The translations under genes and the position numbers were made by a program. 20,983 nt of DNA from Phallusia fumigata (lineage: Eukaryota > Chordata > Ascidiacea > Phlebobranchia > Ascidiidae): positions 1 to 20,983 of the forward strand of contig QXVZ01034152.1 in assembly GCA_008931825.1 (NCBI GenBank). The letters run 5' to 3'. Every line of letters starts with the position of its first letter. The stretch's first letter is position 1. This document shows positions 1-8,841 of this stretch, piece after piece. Under the pieces are notes generated by a model. It searched no databases. It was not told where the DNA came from and saw only the letters and a list, made by a program, of their open reading frames with translations.

Positions 1-470
1 CAAAAAAATTCTGCCAGAATGACAGTGGTTATGTTAAGGCTTGCAGTTTACGAACTTCGCGCAATGCAATTCTACCCCCGGGCTCTTTTGCAAATGAACG
101 TATGTTTCTGTGCAAGACCGCATTGAATACTAAATAAGGGCCTTTTTTAAATGACAAAGAGAAATTTTAAAACAAAGTATTAAAAGATTTCTACTTGTAT
201 TTCCTGACAAAAAGATTTCCACTTGTATTTCCTGTCCCGCAACTTAGCAAGCACGTGCCAAATAAAGCGCAATTTTTTTAAATTCTCACCGACCCAGTTC
301 GGTCAGTTGAGAACTGAAAGGTTAAATAAGCAGAGGCTTGAATTCTACATGTTGTTTAGCACATTGCGCATAAAACGTGAATGGAAATGTTTGATTTCTT
401 TCTCTCCACACTGTAGACTTTTTATTGTTTAATGAAACAACGAACTTTTGTAGTACAAAACTTCAGTACG
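1..470. other. No recognisable gene
   Basis: I see nothing supportable here. The short open frame at 223-432 on the plus strand has no recognisable motif and lies beyond the 3' end of the minus-strand transposase-like gene, so it is probably chance. The stretch may include the 3' untranslated part of that gene. The sequence is moderately AT-rich with no obvious tandem or inverted repeat. Confidence 0.5.
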
Positions 471-2826
471 TTAAGCTAAGGCAAAGGCATTTTTTTCTTC
501 GAATTTGGCATTTGTTGACCCACTTGTAAATATAATACAAATATCGAGCTCTTTCAAGAAATCTTTATGCACAATAATTAGAACAGTGCGTCAAGACGAT
601 TCTGCGTCATTGTGGAGCGCAGATATGTCTTCATCCGACGCAAAACGCTCTTTCACCTTCGTATGTGGTGCAAGGCAAACATAAATAAATACGAAGCAAA
701 GCATCAATGTTTGGAAGCACTTCGCCAAGGGTCGAATTTTCTCTGAAGAGTTCCTTCAATTTCTCTACAGTTTGAGTGCAAAGAGATTTGGATTTTTTGT
801 ATGTTTTTATTTGATTTGACTCAACATTTAAACTGCCTTTTTTAATGTCGCAGTCGTAAAGATTCACCAGCAATATTGCTGACGACTCAGTTAGTAAAGG
901 GTCGGAAAGAAGAACATTTTCCATATGAACGACTTTTTCCAAGTCGTGTCCCATCGACCTTTTGATAATTGTTGAGGTACACGACGAAAATACCAGTACA
1001 AACAAGCTACAAAATTAAGCTGTCGAATCTTGACATGAATGACAGAGACGGCTAGTGCGTAACCCGGTGCTTCTGGGTATTTGTGGTTGCCCAAGACTAA
1101 TTTTCGCTGCAAACTGCTGGCAAGTTTCGAAAAACGTCTTGGCTGAATCGATAGAAGGATTTGAAACAGCAAGAAGTAAAGTTTCAACTAATTGTCGATA
1201 CTTCTCCAAGGTTACGGTGCGTTTTTGAACTGCTATTTGTACTGGATTGACTATCAACAGTACATGGTATGAAGTACGTTGAGAAACTCTCCAATGAATA
1301 AAGATGAGATGTAACTCGATCTTTCGTCCTGGTGTCACTTGAATCTTCAGACAGCAGGGATTTAAGCTAGTTGAGTACTGCTTCGTAATTTTACAAAAAA
1401 ATGTCAATGGCAAGAAATCTTAAAACCAAGGTTTAGACGATGACTTGATAAAATTGACAACAGCCTCCAGAACAGACAAAGATTGCTTCCCTTCTTTCGT
1501 ACACTGAAATACCTCTTGCACCAAAAGGTTAATTTGATGACCTGCATAATGAACGTAAAGCATCCTCGGAAACGCTTGTTGTCAGACGCTTTGAAGTAGG
1601 CGTATCGGCTTTGGGACATTCTGTCATGCCAAGACAAACTTCATGGACGCCATACGCAACATCTACATAACGGACGCGTGTACTCATTTGTTGTAATATC
1701 CGTTGTCTCATCAACCATGATGCTATACCAGTGCTTGTCAACCTTTTTTGGAACAGTACACACTTTTACGTTTACTGAAGAACTTGTACACACCACCCTG
1801 TTGAACTGCAAAAAGAACTATTAACCGTTATGACAAGAACTAGTTAGTACCTCACAATATCGATTATCAAAAGAAATATTTGGTTATGATGTCACAAATA
1901 GAATATAGTATCTTACAAGCTACGTACACTCCAGTCAGTATGGTGATAAACCTGTTATTTATTGTGATACCTGATCATAGGCTTATTGTATTGCGGTATC
2001 TTGTACACCCTTTAAAATTTCTGGTACACCCTGGGGTGTACAATACACCCGGTTGAAAAGCACTGTGCTATACCATTTGGACGACTTAATAGAGTCGATT
2101 AGATTTTGTATAATTGCACTTGATGTAACTGACAACACTTAATTCTGAATATCGTGACTTAACCTATTTTGCTACTTACGTTATATCCAGCCATGCACTG
2201 TACTGTGGTACTTCCCCAACAGTCGCAGTACCTGAAACAAGTTTGAAAATGTGTCGTCGTGTCCACGCAATGCAAAGCCCTGGCGACCGAGGTACAAAAC
2301 GCTGTCAAAAATAGCCTCCAGAGCTTTTCGGTTTTCCTGTAAAGTCCGCGATGTTTTGTCCGTTAGCAGAGGACAAGCAGAATCTTTTTGACTTGCTGCT
2401 AGTTTTAATGCAACACACTCCTTATGAACAAGCCCGTCATTGTGTTTTCTAATCGACACCACACCTTTTCTCCGATTACAAAACCCAGTTGTTGACCATA
2501 CAGAACCGCTATGAGAATTATTAAAACGCTTTGTTTTGATGCTTATGAAACCATTTTCTGCTGCCCATTTAAAAACGAAAGCAAAACGCAGCATCAACCG
2601 AACTATCATATTCCAGCCAGGAAAATTCTCCTTCCCAAGCTTTTTAGTACGATCTACCGCCATCGTTTTTTTGCACATAACGTTGATGTAGAAGCACTGT
2701 CATTGACACAGTTTGAGCTGACACTAATAGAGATGCTACGGTTTTCACAGCTAGACCCGGTTTTGGATTTTGTAAAAAAACTTTCAATTGAGATTTGCTT
2801 TTGCGAAGTTTCATTCGTTTAAACAT
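471..2826 (-). pseudogene. DUF4371 / hAT-type transposase-like gene (ZMYM1-like), decayed
   Basis: Read on the minus strand, the domain order is that of the DUF4371 family of hAT-derived proteins. A TTF-type zinc-finger region and the start of DUF4371 lie at 2678-2181, with the recognisable phrases ENRKALEAIFDSVLYLGRQG and FALRGHDD. The DUF4371 core follows around 1745-1620 (WYSIMVDETTDITTNE, RYVDVAYGVHEV). The C-terminal hAT dimerisation region runs from about 770 to 471 (LPNIDALLRIYLCLPC, GERAF, then LRRMKTYLRSTMTQ one frame over). The last frame closes with a stop at 471-473. Several frameshifts and stops (for example after GERAF near 630, and near 1400 and 1640) break the reading frame, so this is a pseudogene unless some breaks are introns. 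A MITE at 1729-2065 interrupts it, and coding similarity resumes on both sides of that element. The family acts in the nucleus as a transposase or domesticated DNA-binding protein. The upstream end near 2826 is uncertain. Confidence 0.8.
1729..2065. mobile_element. Non-autonomous hAT MITE with TIRs and 8-bp TSD
   Basis: A 337-bp element bounded by 15-bp terminal inverted repeats: CAGTGCTTGTCAACC at 1729-1743, and its partner at 2051-2065 reading CAGTGCTTTTCAACC on the minus strand (one mismatch). It is flanked by a perfect 8-bp direct repeat, TGCTATAC, at 1721-1728 and 2066-2073. CAGTG-type termini and an 8-bp target duplication are hallmarks of hAT transposons. There is no transposase ORF inside, so it would need an enzyme in trans. 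A subterminal palindrome lies near its right end: TTGTACACCC at 2001-2010 is the inverse of 2034-2043, and GTACACCC/GGGTGTAC form arms around TG at 2024-2041. The insertion splits the DUF4371 core of the surrounding gene, so it is younger than that gene. Confidence 0.9.
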
Positions 2827-3084
2827 TTTGATGCATGAAATACAAACTGCTTGCTGCCAGAAGTTTGTGTCAGCCGTTTCACAATTTCAGTGAATGCGAA
2901 CAATCATCCGATTGTGAGACAATTACCAAGATTGAGCTCAATGGCGTTTGTTACGTTGGTTACAAGTTAAGATGATTTGTTAATAGCAAATAATGCATTT
3001 ATCTTAACCGGCAAACCCGTGTTCAGCGCCTATGAGTACAATAATTGTTCAACAACAAAAAATTGAAATTTACAGGGGTGTGGC
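2827..3084. other. No recognisable gene
   Basis: Spacer between the minus-strand DUF4371 pseudogene and the plus-strand remnants. I see no coding motif, tandem repeat or inverted repeat that I can support. Any promoter of the minus-strand gene would lie here, but I cannot identify one. Confidence 0.4.
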
Positions 3085-3105
3085 TTGTCAGTGTTGTTGT
3101 ACGTG

Positions 3106-3166
3106 GCAATTACACAAGCTCTAATTAAAACCACTAAAAATTATCCCCGAATAAACGGAATAACTA
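3106..3166 (+). mobile_element. Short LINE reverse-transcriptase shard
   Basis: The segment translates to ALIKTTKNYPRINGITKV. It closely matches the start of the LINE RT fragment at 13111-13157, which reads IKVTKNHPRINGIKIV just before its YADD catalytic box. The nucleotide match includes CGAATAAACGGAATAA in both places. A related stub, ALIKVTKN, occurs at 9528-9551. The similarity ends near 3166, where an unrelated reading frame follows, so this appears to be a small piece of an L1/Tx1-like ORF2 left at a recombination junction. Confidence 0.55.
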
Positions 3167-3167
3167 A

Positions 3168-4001
3168 GGTTCTAGTCAAATTCCCTGCTAACAAGACCAG
3201 AGGGCTGATATACAAATGGCTTGACAAGACAAAGTTTCCCCCAGCTGTGGAAGCCATTGTTGAGAGATTTAACGGTCTTACAGATATCACTTGTACGTCC
3301 TATGAGAGAGGCTATCCACCATTAAAGAAGTAGAATATGCTAAGCTGCATGATCCGGAATTTACAGAAGTCATCATCGAGCATATACCTAACCGATTTGA
3401 ATGGGAACCAATATTATATCAGTTGGAGAGGCGCCACGGCGAAGTTAAGAAATATTACAAGCTCCGGGATCAGCAGGCACATAAGTTCAATAGAAAGAGG
3501 TTATTTAAGGTCAAAACAGTGGACCTAAATGAAAACTCCATACCAAGAAATGTGAGGCTAAATGGTTACAAGTTTGTAGTCTTCGAATCGATATCACAGT
3601 GCATAAAATCTGACTTTGCAAATGCAATGGTGAAGGACGTTATCAACCTGGCTGCAAAGTGGAACAAACGGAACCTGCAGTTCATTCCAAGGGACAAACA
3701 ACAAAGCGTCGTTTGGGCGACATCGTTTCCCGATTTGGTAAAGAGCGAGAAGGGATTAAAACCGAACGCCAAAGTCGTGTACAAATGCCCCCTTACCCTT
3801 GGTGGCTTGCTGAAGAGTCACCGCAAAATTGCACTGGCTGATGCCACCTCGTCGCAAGGGTCATCAAGACCCTGTGGAGCCTGCGCCCTATGTGGGCATT
3901 CTCTTTCCCTGGGGCGAGTGGTGGTGTGGGAGCCCCCTCGGCTGGCCACACCAGCAAATGGTTTGGGAAAATCAATGCTACCATTAATATCGCAAAAATG
4001 A
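3168..4001 (+). pseudogene. Unrecognised ORF with a single frameshift and a Cys cluster
   Basis: Coding potential runs from the 3085 frame to its stop at 3331-3333 and continues one frame over from about 3305 to 4001, giving roughly 280 residues with one frameshift. The product is rich in charged residues (ERRHGEVKKYYKLRDQQ near 3423) and has a C-terminal Cys cluster, RPCGACALCGH, near 3867-3900. I do not recognise the family with confidence. A Cys cluster of this kind is known in the linker before the GIY-YIG nuclease of Penelope-like elements, and a hammerhead-like motif lies 240 nt downstream, so a degenerate Penelope-like element is one possibility. I do not see RT catalytic boxes or a GIY-YIG domain, so that remains a guess. 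Confidence 0.35.
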
Positions 4002-4241
4002 TCCTGCCACAATTTAAGTAATTTTCAAAGGTGGTTTGCATCTTGCTTTTTCTTTGAGTGTTTTTCGAACTTATCGCCTTTTTTGCGTGTTAGTTGCAAT
4101 TGCGGGCGTTTTGTGTTGGTGCAGACGAGTTCGTTGAGGGTGTAGTGATAGTGGCTCGGATTTTATACTCTTAATCCTTTTTTTATTTTTTACATTTGAT
4201 ACCTTGACATTATTTATATATATGTTACATATTATTTCTAA

Positions 4242-4267
4242 CTGATGATGCCATTTCTTTGGCGAAA
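4242..4267 (+). ncRNA. Hammerhead-ribozyme-like core (tentative)
   Basis: CTGATGA at 4242-4248 is followed by a 4-bp stem, GCCA (4250-4253) with TGGC (4260-4263), a 6-nt loop, and GAAA at 4264-4267. This is the order of the hammerhead core: CUGANGA, stem II, GAAA. One base (T4249) is extra next to stem II. I have not identified convincing stems I and III or the cleavage site. Hammerhead motifs are known in Penelope-like retroelements and retrozymes, which fits a retroelement graveyard, but a chance match is quite possible. Confidence 0.25.
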
Positions 4268-4309
4268 TCGTTTTTTTTACTCACAATAATAAATACACAG
4301 ACTGATTTG

Positions 4310-4790
4310 AGTGTGCTGCAAGCTTCAGCCCTGTTATATTTTGTAGTACACTATGACAACCAACCGATCCAATGCTTCTTGTGTCGAAAGTTTGGTCAAA
4401 AAACACTGAATGTCCGCAAGATAAGCCGGAAGAGATTGAGGATTTCCCGGAGCTCTCGTTGAGCCCCAGGGAGAAAAAAAACGAAGCACGGCCGTACTAG
4501 GCATTCAACTGTTGTGAATACAAAAGAAAATGCAGAAGCTTTACAAGAAGCCATAAAGAAGCTGCGCAAAGGCGGCTGCTATTGCCCAACCCCAGGGTAA
4601 AGAGTTTAAAGAGGTAATGGAAGAAGAGGAAGATGCATAAATCCCCTCGGAAGTCCATTTGGAGTCCTAGAAGATGGTCCGCATATGGAAACAGAAGCAT
4701 CGACATCTTCATCGGATGAGTCGACCTCCTCATCAAAAGACAAGAGTGCAATAGACAACACACTTCACAAAGGTCAGTCGGGGGAGGTTG
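4310..4790 (+). pseudogene. LINE ORF1 (gag-like) remnant with degenerate zinc knuckle
   Basis: Around 4345-4440 the frame reads YDNQPIQCFLCRKFGQKTLN, which matches the CCHC knuckle region of L1/Tx1-type ORF1. The His is replaced by Gln and the last Cys by Val, so the knuckle is dead. It is followed by a typical charged tail with several frame changes, and by a Ser/Glu-rich low-complexity stretch (METEASTSSSDESTSSSKDK) at 4685-4744. ORF1 products bind RNA and assemble into the retrotransposition particle. The open frame starting at 4685 continues into viral copy A, so its later part is a chance fusion at the junction near 4790. Confidence 0.6.
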
Positions 4791-4814
4791 TGACGGGTAG
4801 CTCGTGGAGTAAGG

Positions 4815-5261
4815 ATGTCGACGTTGAAGCTGCAAACCGGCCTGGAGGGAGGCAGCGTTACAGTAAGGTTTACACCGAAACGGAAACAAAACAAATGCAA
4901 GAAGCTCCGCAGGAACATCAAGCTCCTGGAGCGTCAACTTCCAGAGAAGGAAGTAACCCACCAAGAGTACAACGAGAGCAGCGGATATGGGGATTCTTCG
5001 AGCAGAAAGAAGAAAAAATATACTCACGTGGCAGGTTCTAGGGGTACAAAAAGGAGGAGACCAAGATTAGTAGCGTCAGACGACGAGGAAACACCTGAGT
5101 TCCAGAGACCTAGGATGTATACACCAGAGACAAGCGAAGAAGACAGTCAGTTTAGTCTAACAAGAGGAATCAAAAGGCCAAGAATCAGAGATCAAGTAGG
5201 ACCAAGAGCCAACAGCAGGGACAAACCAGTTTATTACTGCGGGAGGAGGTGCACCAGTTAA
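4815..5261 (+). pseudogene. Endogenous virus copy A: small basic ORF fused to capsid-N fragment
   Basis: The first part, about 4815-4995, matches the basic protein of copy B (ATG at 5343) nearly residue for residue, including CKKLRRNIKLLERQLPEKEV. An internal deletion of roughly 290 nt relative to copy B then joins it to the capsid N-part, with the shared phrases RLVASDDEETPEF and RPRMYTPETSEED. A Gly-rich capsid phrase (AGGGAPVNGGG) is seen one frame over near 5235-5270, so there is also a frameshift before the stop at 5261. Capsid homology continues to about 5326, where copy B begins. Nothing of the capsid C-part or the helicase is present in this copy. Confidence 0.7.
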
Positions 5262-5342
5262 CGGCGGAGGATGAAGAAAGATAGCCCCACAGCACACCAA
5301 TGGACACTACAAAACAAGTCAAACACACTGGGGCGAGTAAGG

Positions 5343-5627
5343 ATGTCGACGTTGAAGCTGCAGACCGGCCTGGAGGGGGGCAGTGTTACAGTAAGATTTA
5401 CACCGAGACGGAAACGAAACAACAAGTGCAAGAAGCTACGCAGGAAGATCAAACTCCTGGAACGTCAACTTCCAGAGAAGGAAGTAACGCACCAAGAGTA
5501 CGACGAGAGCAGCGGGATATGGGGATACCTCCAGGGCCTCTTTTCGAATGCACGACGAAGAGGATACGCCACAAAACTTTTTGGACGAGGACGGCAAAAT
5601 AAACTGGAAGCAGTTTTTAAAAGATAA
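5343..5627 (+). CDS. Endogenous virus copy B: small basic coiled-coil protein
   Basis: A 94-residue open frame starting at ATG 5343. It has a basic patch (RRKRNNKCKKLRRK), a leucine-spaced stretch (KLRRKIKLLERQLPE) that could form a short coiled coil, and a basic C-terminus (SNARRRGYATKLFGRGRQNK). It overlaps the capsid start (5548) by 80 nt in another frame. A second frame over the same region (5300-5602) is also open. Comparing copies A and B, this frame differs at about 5 positions while the other differs at about 11, and the one indel is 3 nt. I therefore take this as the real gene. A nuclear or minor structural role is plausible from its charge, but the family is not recognised. Confidence 0.55.
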   Translation: MSTLKLQTGLEGGSVTVRFTPRRKRNNKCKKLRRKIKLLERQLPEKEVTHQEYDESSGIWGYLQGLFSNARRRGYATKLFGRGRQNKLEAVFKR

Positions 5628-6060
5628 GCATGAAGACATTATAGAAGAGGAATCAGGGACGATTGAAGAGGACGCAGAAGAGCAAAACGAAGGTCCACCT
5701 GACGATGACGTCATAGAGGACAGTCAGACATTAGACGAACTATATGAAGAAGCTAACGAAGCGTGGCGAAAATATGAGGAAGCGGACGAAGGTATGGAAA
5801 AAATACTATCACGTGACAGGTACTATGGGGTTACAAAAAGGAGGCGACCGGGACTAGTAGCATCAGACGACGAGGACGAGGAAACACCAGAAAGTCAGAG
5901 ACCTAGAATGTACACGCCAGATACGAGTGAAGAAGACCAGATAAGCTTAACTTGGAAAAAGGAATTAAGAGAACAAGGACAAGAGATCAATTGGGATCCT
6001 AGAGCAAAGCAACCAAGAGCAGGGACGAATCAGTTGACAGTGGAAGGAGGTGCATCAGTC
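5548..6060 (+). pseudogene. Endogenous virus copy B: capsid-like protein, N-terminal part
   Basis: The frame opens at ATG 5548 with a strongly acidic region (KHEDIIEEESGTIEEDAEEQ, DELYEEANEAW), a basic cluster (TKRRRPGLVASDDEDEETPE) and the phrase RPRMYTPDTSEED shared with copies A and D. It leads into a Gly-rich phrase (VEGGASVNGG) near 6040-6065. Gly-rich segments ahead of a jelly-roll core are known from parvovirus capsid proteins, and basic N-parts are common in small DNA virus capsids. Relative to copies A and D, sequence is missing right after this point, and the capsid C-part continues in a different frame. The copy is therefore broken. Confidence 0.65.
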
Positions 6061-6763
6061 AACGGCGGACCAAATATCAACAGACAGTTGGTGGATGTGC
6101 AGCGATGTACGGGGAAGAGGAAGCCGCATAGATCAAACCACCCTAAGCAAGGACTTCAACATGTTCCGGTTGAAATCAATCAAACTTACCCTTGGTCCGG
6201 TCCGGCAAGCCAAGCCAGTGCAAACGAGCACAACAAGTCCATTTGCGGGAGTCCACGCCGGCTACAGGATGCTAATATACACGTACGTAGACGGCTATTC
6301 CTGCAGCTACCGGGATATGAGGCTGGGGACAGTGATCAATCACATGAAGCCAGAGACACTGATGGCGAAAAGAAATACGCAACAGATTTACACAAACGGC
6401 GAAGAGTGGATCGATTTCGATATTCCGATAGGAAGCGCCCAATTAGGGCACGTCTACGGCCAAAGTCTAGAAGATACAACAAGCAGCAGCGTGGGAACAA
6501 TCCAGTCAATACATGCGTGGGGATACGGGCAGACACAAGCATTCCACAGACAACACGCGGAATTACTGCACCTGCCAACTGTATATACGATGATGATGAT
6601 CGACAAAGAAACGTGGCCGGAAGAACTGAAATATACAGACTTGGAAACACAGACACCCCAGTGGAGATCAATCGAGTTCCCGTACAAGATCACATATGTA
6701 CTGGAATGTGGCGACTTCACGCTAAGTCATATACTAGACAGCGCGAATCCTGGTCCACTTTAG
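6060..6763 (+). pseudogene. Endogenous virus copy B: capsid-like protein, C-terminal part
   Basis: About 230 residues ending at the TAG at 6761-6763. The pattern suggests alternating beta strands as in a single jelly-roll capsid: FNMFRLKSIKLTLGPVRQ, AGYRMLIYTYVDGYSCSYRD, EEWIDFDIPIGSAQLGHVYG, WRSIEFPYKITYVLECGDF. Copy D preserves the same segment closely, and most nucleotide differences between the two are at third codon positions. The first strand pattern (aromatic-rich, then FRLKSIKLTL) resembles capsids of small ssDNA viruses in general; I cannot name the family. This frame runs without stops in copy B, but its link to the N-part is lost through a deletion and frame change near 6060. Confidence 0.65.
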
Positions 6764-6812
6764 TGTTGTGTTGTTTTTATATGTTTATGTTTGGTGTTGT
6801 TGATACGCGTTT

Positions 6813-6838
6813 ACATTAATATACTTTGTGTTACAGAT
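6813..6838 (+). promoter_or_regulatory. Conserved splice-acceptor-like site before the early ORFs (copy B)
   Basis: The 75-nt spacer between the capsid stop (6763) and the next ATG (6839) ends in CTTTGTGTTACAG followed by ATATG. The AG is at 6835-6836 and a branch-point-like ACATTAAT lies just upstream. Copy D has the same 75-nt spacing and nearly the same string, with its AG at 16156-16157. The pattern fits a 3' splice site feeding the Cys-rich ORF and helicase. The pyrimidine tract is weak, so function is inferred only. Confidence 0.35.
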
Positions 6839-7254
6839 ATGTGTTGGTGCGGTGTAGGTCAAGTAGAAATAGAGCTGTTAATTGAAGTGATAAAATATAC
6901 AACAGAAACTCAATCCGAACGAGAGTTGGAGGTCCGAGACATCGCGACCAACTTCAGTCTGCTCACAATGAACAATGGAACCAAGCTTGCATACACTCTG
7001 CACAAGGCCATGACGCGCAACCCCAGCAGCAGTTGGGCATTTACCACGGCGGACGCATTACCCCCTGTGAGCAAATGCAGAGAGAGTGCGCTACTTGCAG
7101 GGCCGAAAGAGCGGTCAGATGGGCTTGCCCATGGGTTATATGTTGCGGAGCGGTCGGAATCGAGCATTTCACAGGTGCGGCACACAACCGCTATAAGGAA
7201 TATCTACAGCTTAGCCAAAGAAAACATCAACAACATCAGTGCCTTAAGCAATAA
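6839..7254 (+). pseudogene. Endogenous virus copy B: Cys-rich early protein (frameshifted)
   Basis: Starts at ATG 6839 (MCWCGVGQVEIELLIEVIKY). After RDIATNF a deletion of 10 nt relative to copy D shifts the frame, and the rest of the protein continues in the frame ending at 7254. That tail carries a Cys cluster (TPCEQMQRECATCR, then RWACPWVICCG) suggesting zinc binding. From 6968 it overlaps the helicase start in another frame. Small zinc-binding proteins encoded just before, or overlapping, the helicase are typical of small DNA tumour-virus-like genomes, but I do not recognise this one. Confidence 0.5.
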
Positions 7255-8204
7255 AATAGAAAACAGAGCGGCTTATATAAGATACTTGTTTAAAGAAATG
7301 CCAGATAAAGATGTGCCCGAAGTCAAAGATTACCTAGGGAAAGACATATCTAATAGGATCCAGCAGTTGAAAACCAAATACAAGAGAAAGCCCACAGATG
7401 AACAATTCATCCAGGACGTTTGCAAGAACGTCAGCTACGGTGCATCAGACACACTAATCAAGAGGCATCACAAGGAAGCTTGGAATAATCTGCAGCACGA
7501 TGAGATGCGCCAGACGTACAAAATCCTCAACGAAGAACATGAGAATACCTTATTAGACAACATCATGTACCCCAAACAAGTGTGGACAGGGGTCCCAACA
7601 GATAGCACTGGAGTATGACAACTATAAATCTCCCCTCGTGAGAAAATCCTCAAGTTAGATGACGCCACCATCAAACAACTGCGAGACAAGGGAATATTTT
7701 CAAGCTATCTCTCAATGTATAATAACCAGTGACGGCCAAGAAGCACGGCTCAAAGCACATTAACCCTGAATGTAGATTGTTCATCACAACAAACGTCAAA
7801 CCCACTGAAATGATTAAGCGATTTAGCAGCATTGGATAGGAGAACACTAGAATTGCAATTCACCAATAGGCACGATAGAAGAGTTATTCCAAGACAAGCT
7901 TAACATCCAGGAAACATTTAAAATAACAGATAAAAACATCTCCACCATGTGGACAAATGTAGCACGCACAGAACTGTCACCAGAGGGCGAAACATGTCTC
8001 TACTATAAACCCTATTGGGACAATATAACAAAGATTTTTGTATTCGCGCCGTTACTGTGGCCCTCTTAACATGACAGTCTTCGGGCGACCATAAATCCGC
8101 CGCTAATTTAGTGTTGCGGTAAGTAATCACTATAGTTGTTTGTTTGCTCCCTTATCGCGCGCCCAAAGTAATGTTGAGAGCCATTTGGCGAGATCCGCGT
8201 AGCC

Positions 8205-8274
8205 CGCTGCATAGCATAGTGGTAACGACTTAGCATCGTGACCGCCAGGTTTGGGTTCGAGTCCCATCGGAAGT
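8205..8274 (+). ncRNA. tRNA-like SINE head with pol III A and B boxes
   Basis: Box A TAGCATAGTGG is at 8212-8222 and box B GGTTCGAGTCC at 8254-8264, with the spacing of a tRNA gene. The T-arm pairs partly, but the acceptor ends (8205-8211 and 8268-8274) do not pair, so this is not a working tRNA. It is best read as the internal pol III promoter of the surrounding retroposon. Confidence 0.65.
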
Positions 8275-8544
8275 AGTGAAGCTTCAAACTATTCCCCTTG
8301 TTAGGGTGACCCTCTTTTGTAAATATGTATATAGCTGTGCTCTTACTATTATTTTTGTGTATTTACTTGTGTTTCCCCATTGTTTACTTGCGCCATCATT
8401 GCGCGTTCGTGAAGAAGAGGAGAGCCACTTGGATGGCCTGGCTTCGCACGCTGATAACGTGGGTTCGCGCCCCCCAGGCGCGCTCGTCAACGATTCCCCT
8501 TGTAAGGGTGAAAGTCCTTGTTAATATTTGTGTCATCGTTATTG

Positions 8545-8841
8545 TGTACTTTTGTTTTCGTATATACGCGTTAGCCGCACGTTCTGATTGGACAAGAGCC
8601 ATCCAATAGGATGCCTCTATACGCAATTACTGTCTCTGTTGTTGTGACTTATGTTTTCGTATCTATGCGTTAGCCGCGCTTTCTCATTGGACAAGAGCCA
8701 TCCAATAGGATGCCTCTATACTGTATTATTGTTATTGTTGTTGTGATTTATGTTTTCGTACCTACGCGTTTATCGCGCGTTCTGATTGGTCAAGAGCTAT
8801 CCAATAGCATGCCTCCATTCCGTTCCATTCAATAGGATGCC
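8545..8841 (+). repeat. Three 99-bp tandem repeats carrying paired inverted CCAAT boxes
   Basis: The block TTTTCGTATCTATGCGTTAG, then ATTGG, CAAGAGC and TCCAATAGGATGCCTC, recurs three times. ATTGG falls at 8587, 8686 and 8785, a strict 99-bp step. In each unit ATTGG and CCAAT face each other about 11 nt apart. A fourth short partial copy (CAATAGGATGCCTCCA) lies at 8830-8845. The repeats form the body of the retroposon. Facing CCAAT boxes are a known binding arrangement for NF-Y-type factors, but any promoter role is inferred. Confidence 0.75.

Noticed and set aside
4497..5027. Minus-strand open frames of 60-176 residues opposite the viral copies
   Set aside because: They are antisense shadows of the plus-strand coding sequence, with no recognisable motifs.
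4685..5041. A 118-residue Ser/Glu-rich protein
   Set aside because: It is a fusion of a LINE ORF1 tail with the non-conserved frame of viral copy A.
5300..5602. Alternative 100-residue frame (Thr/Glu-rich) over the basic ORF
   Set aside because: It changes about twice as much as the basic frame between copies A and B, so it is probably a shadow.
7918..8130. 70-residue minus-strand open frame
   Set aside because: It crosses the left retroposon junction opposite the viral helicase and has no motif.
8205..8274. A functional tRNA gene
   Set aside because: Box A and box B are good but the acceptor stem does not pair, and it lies within a retroposon.
8545..8841. CRISPR-like array
   Set aside because: The repeats are contiguous 99-bp units with no unique spacers, inside a eukaryotic retroposon.
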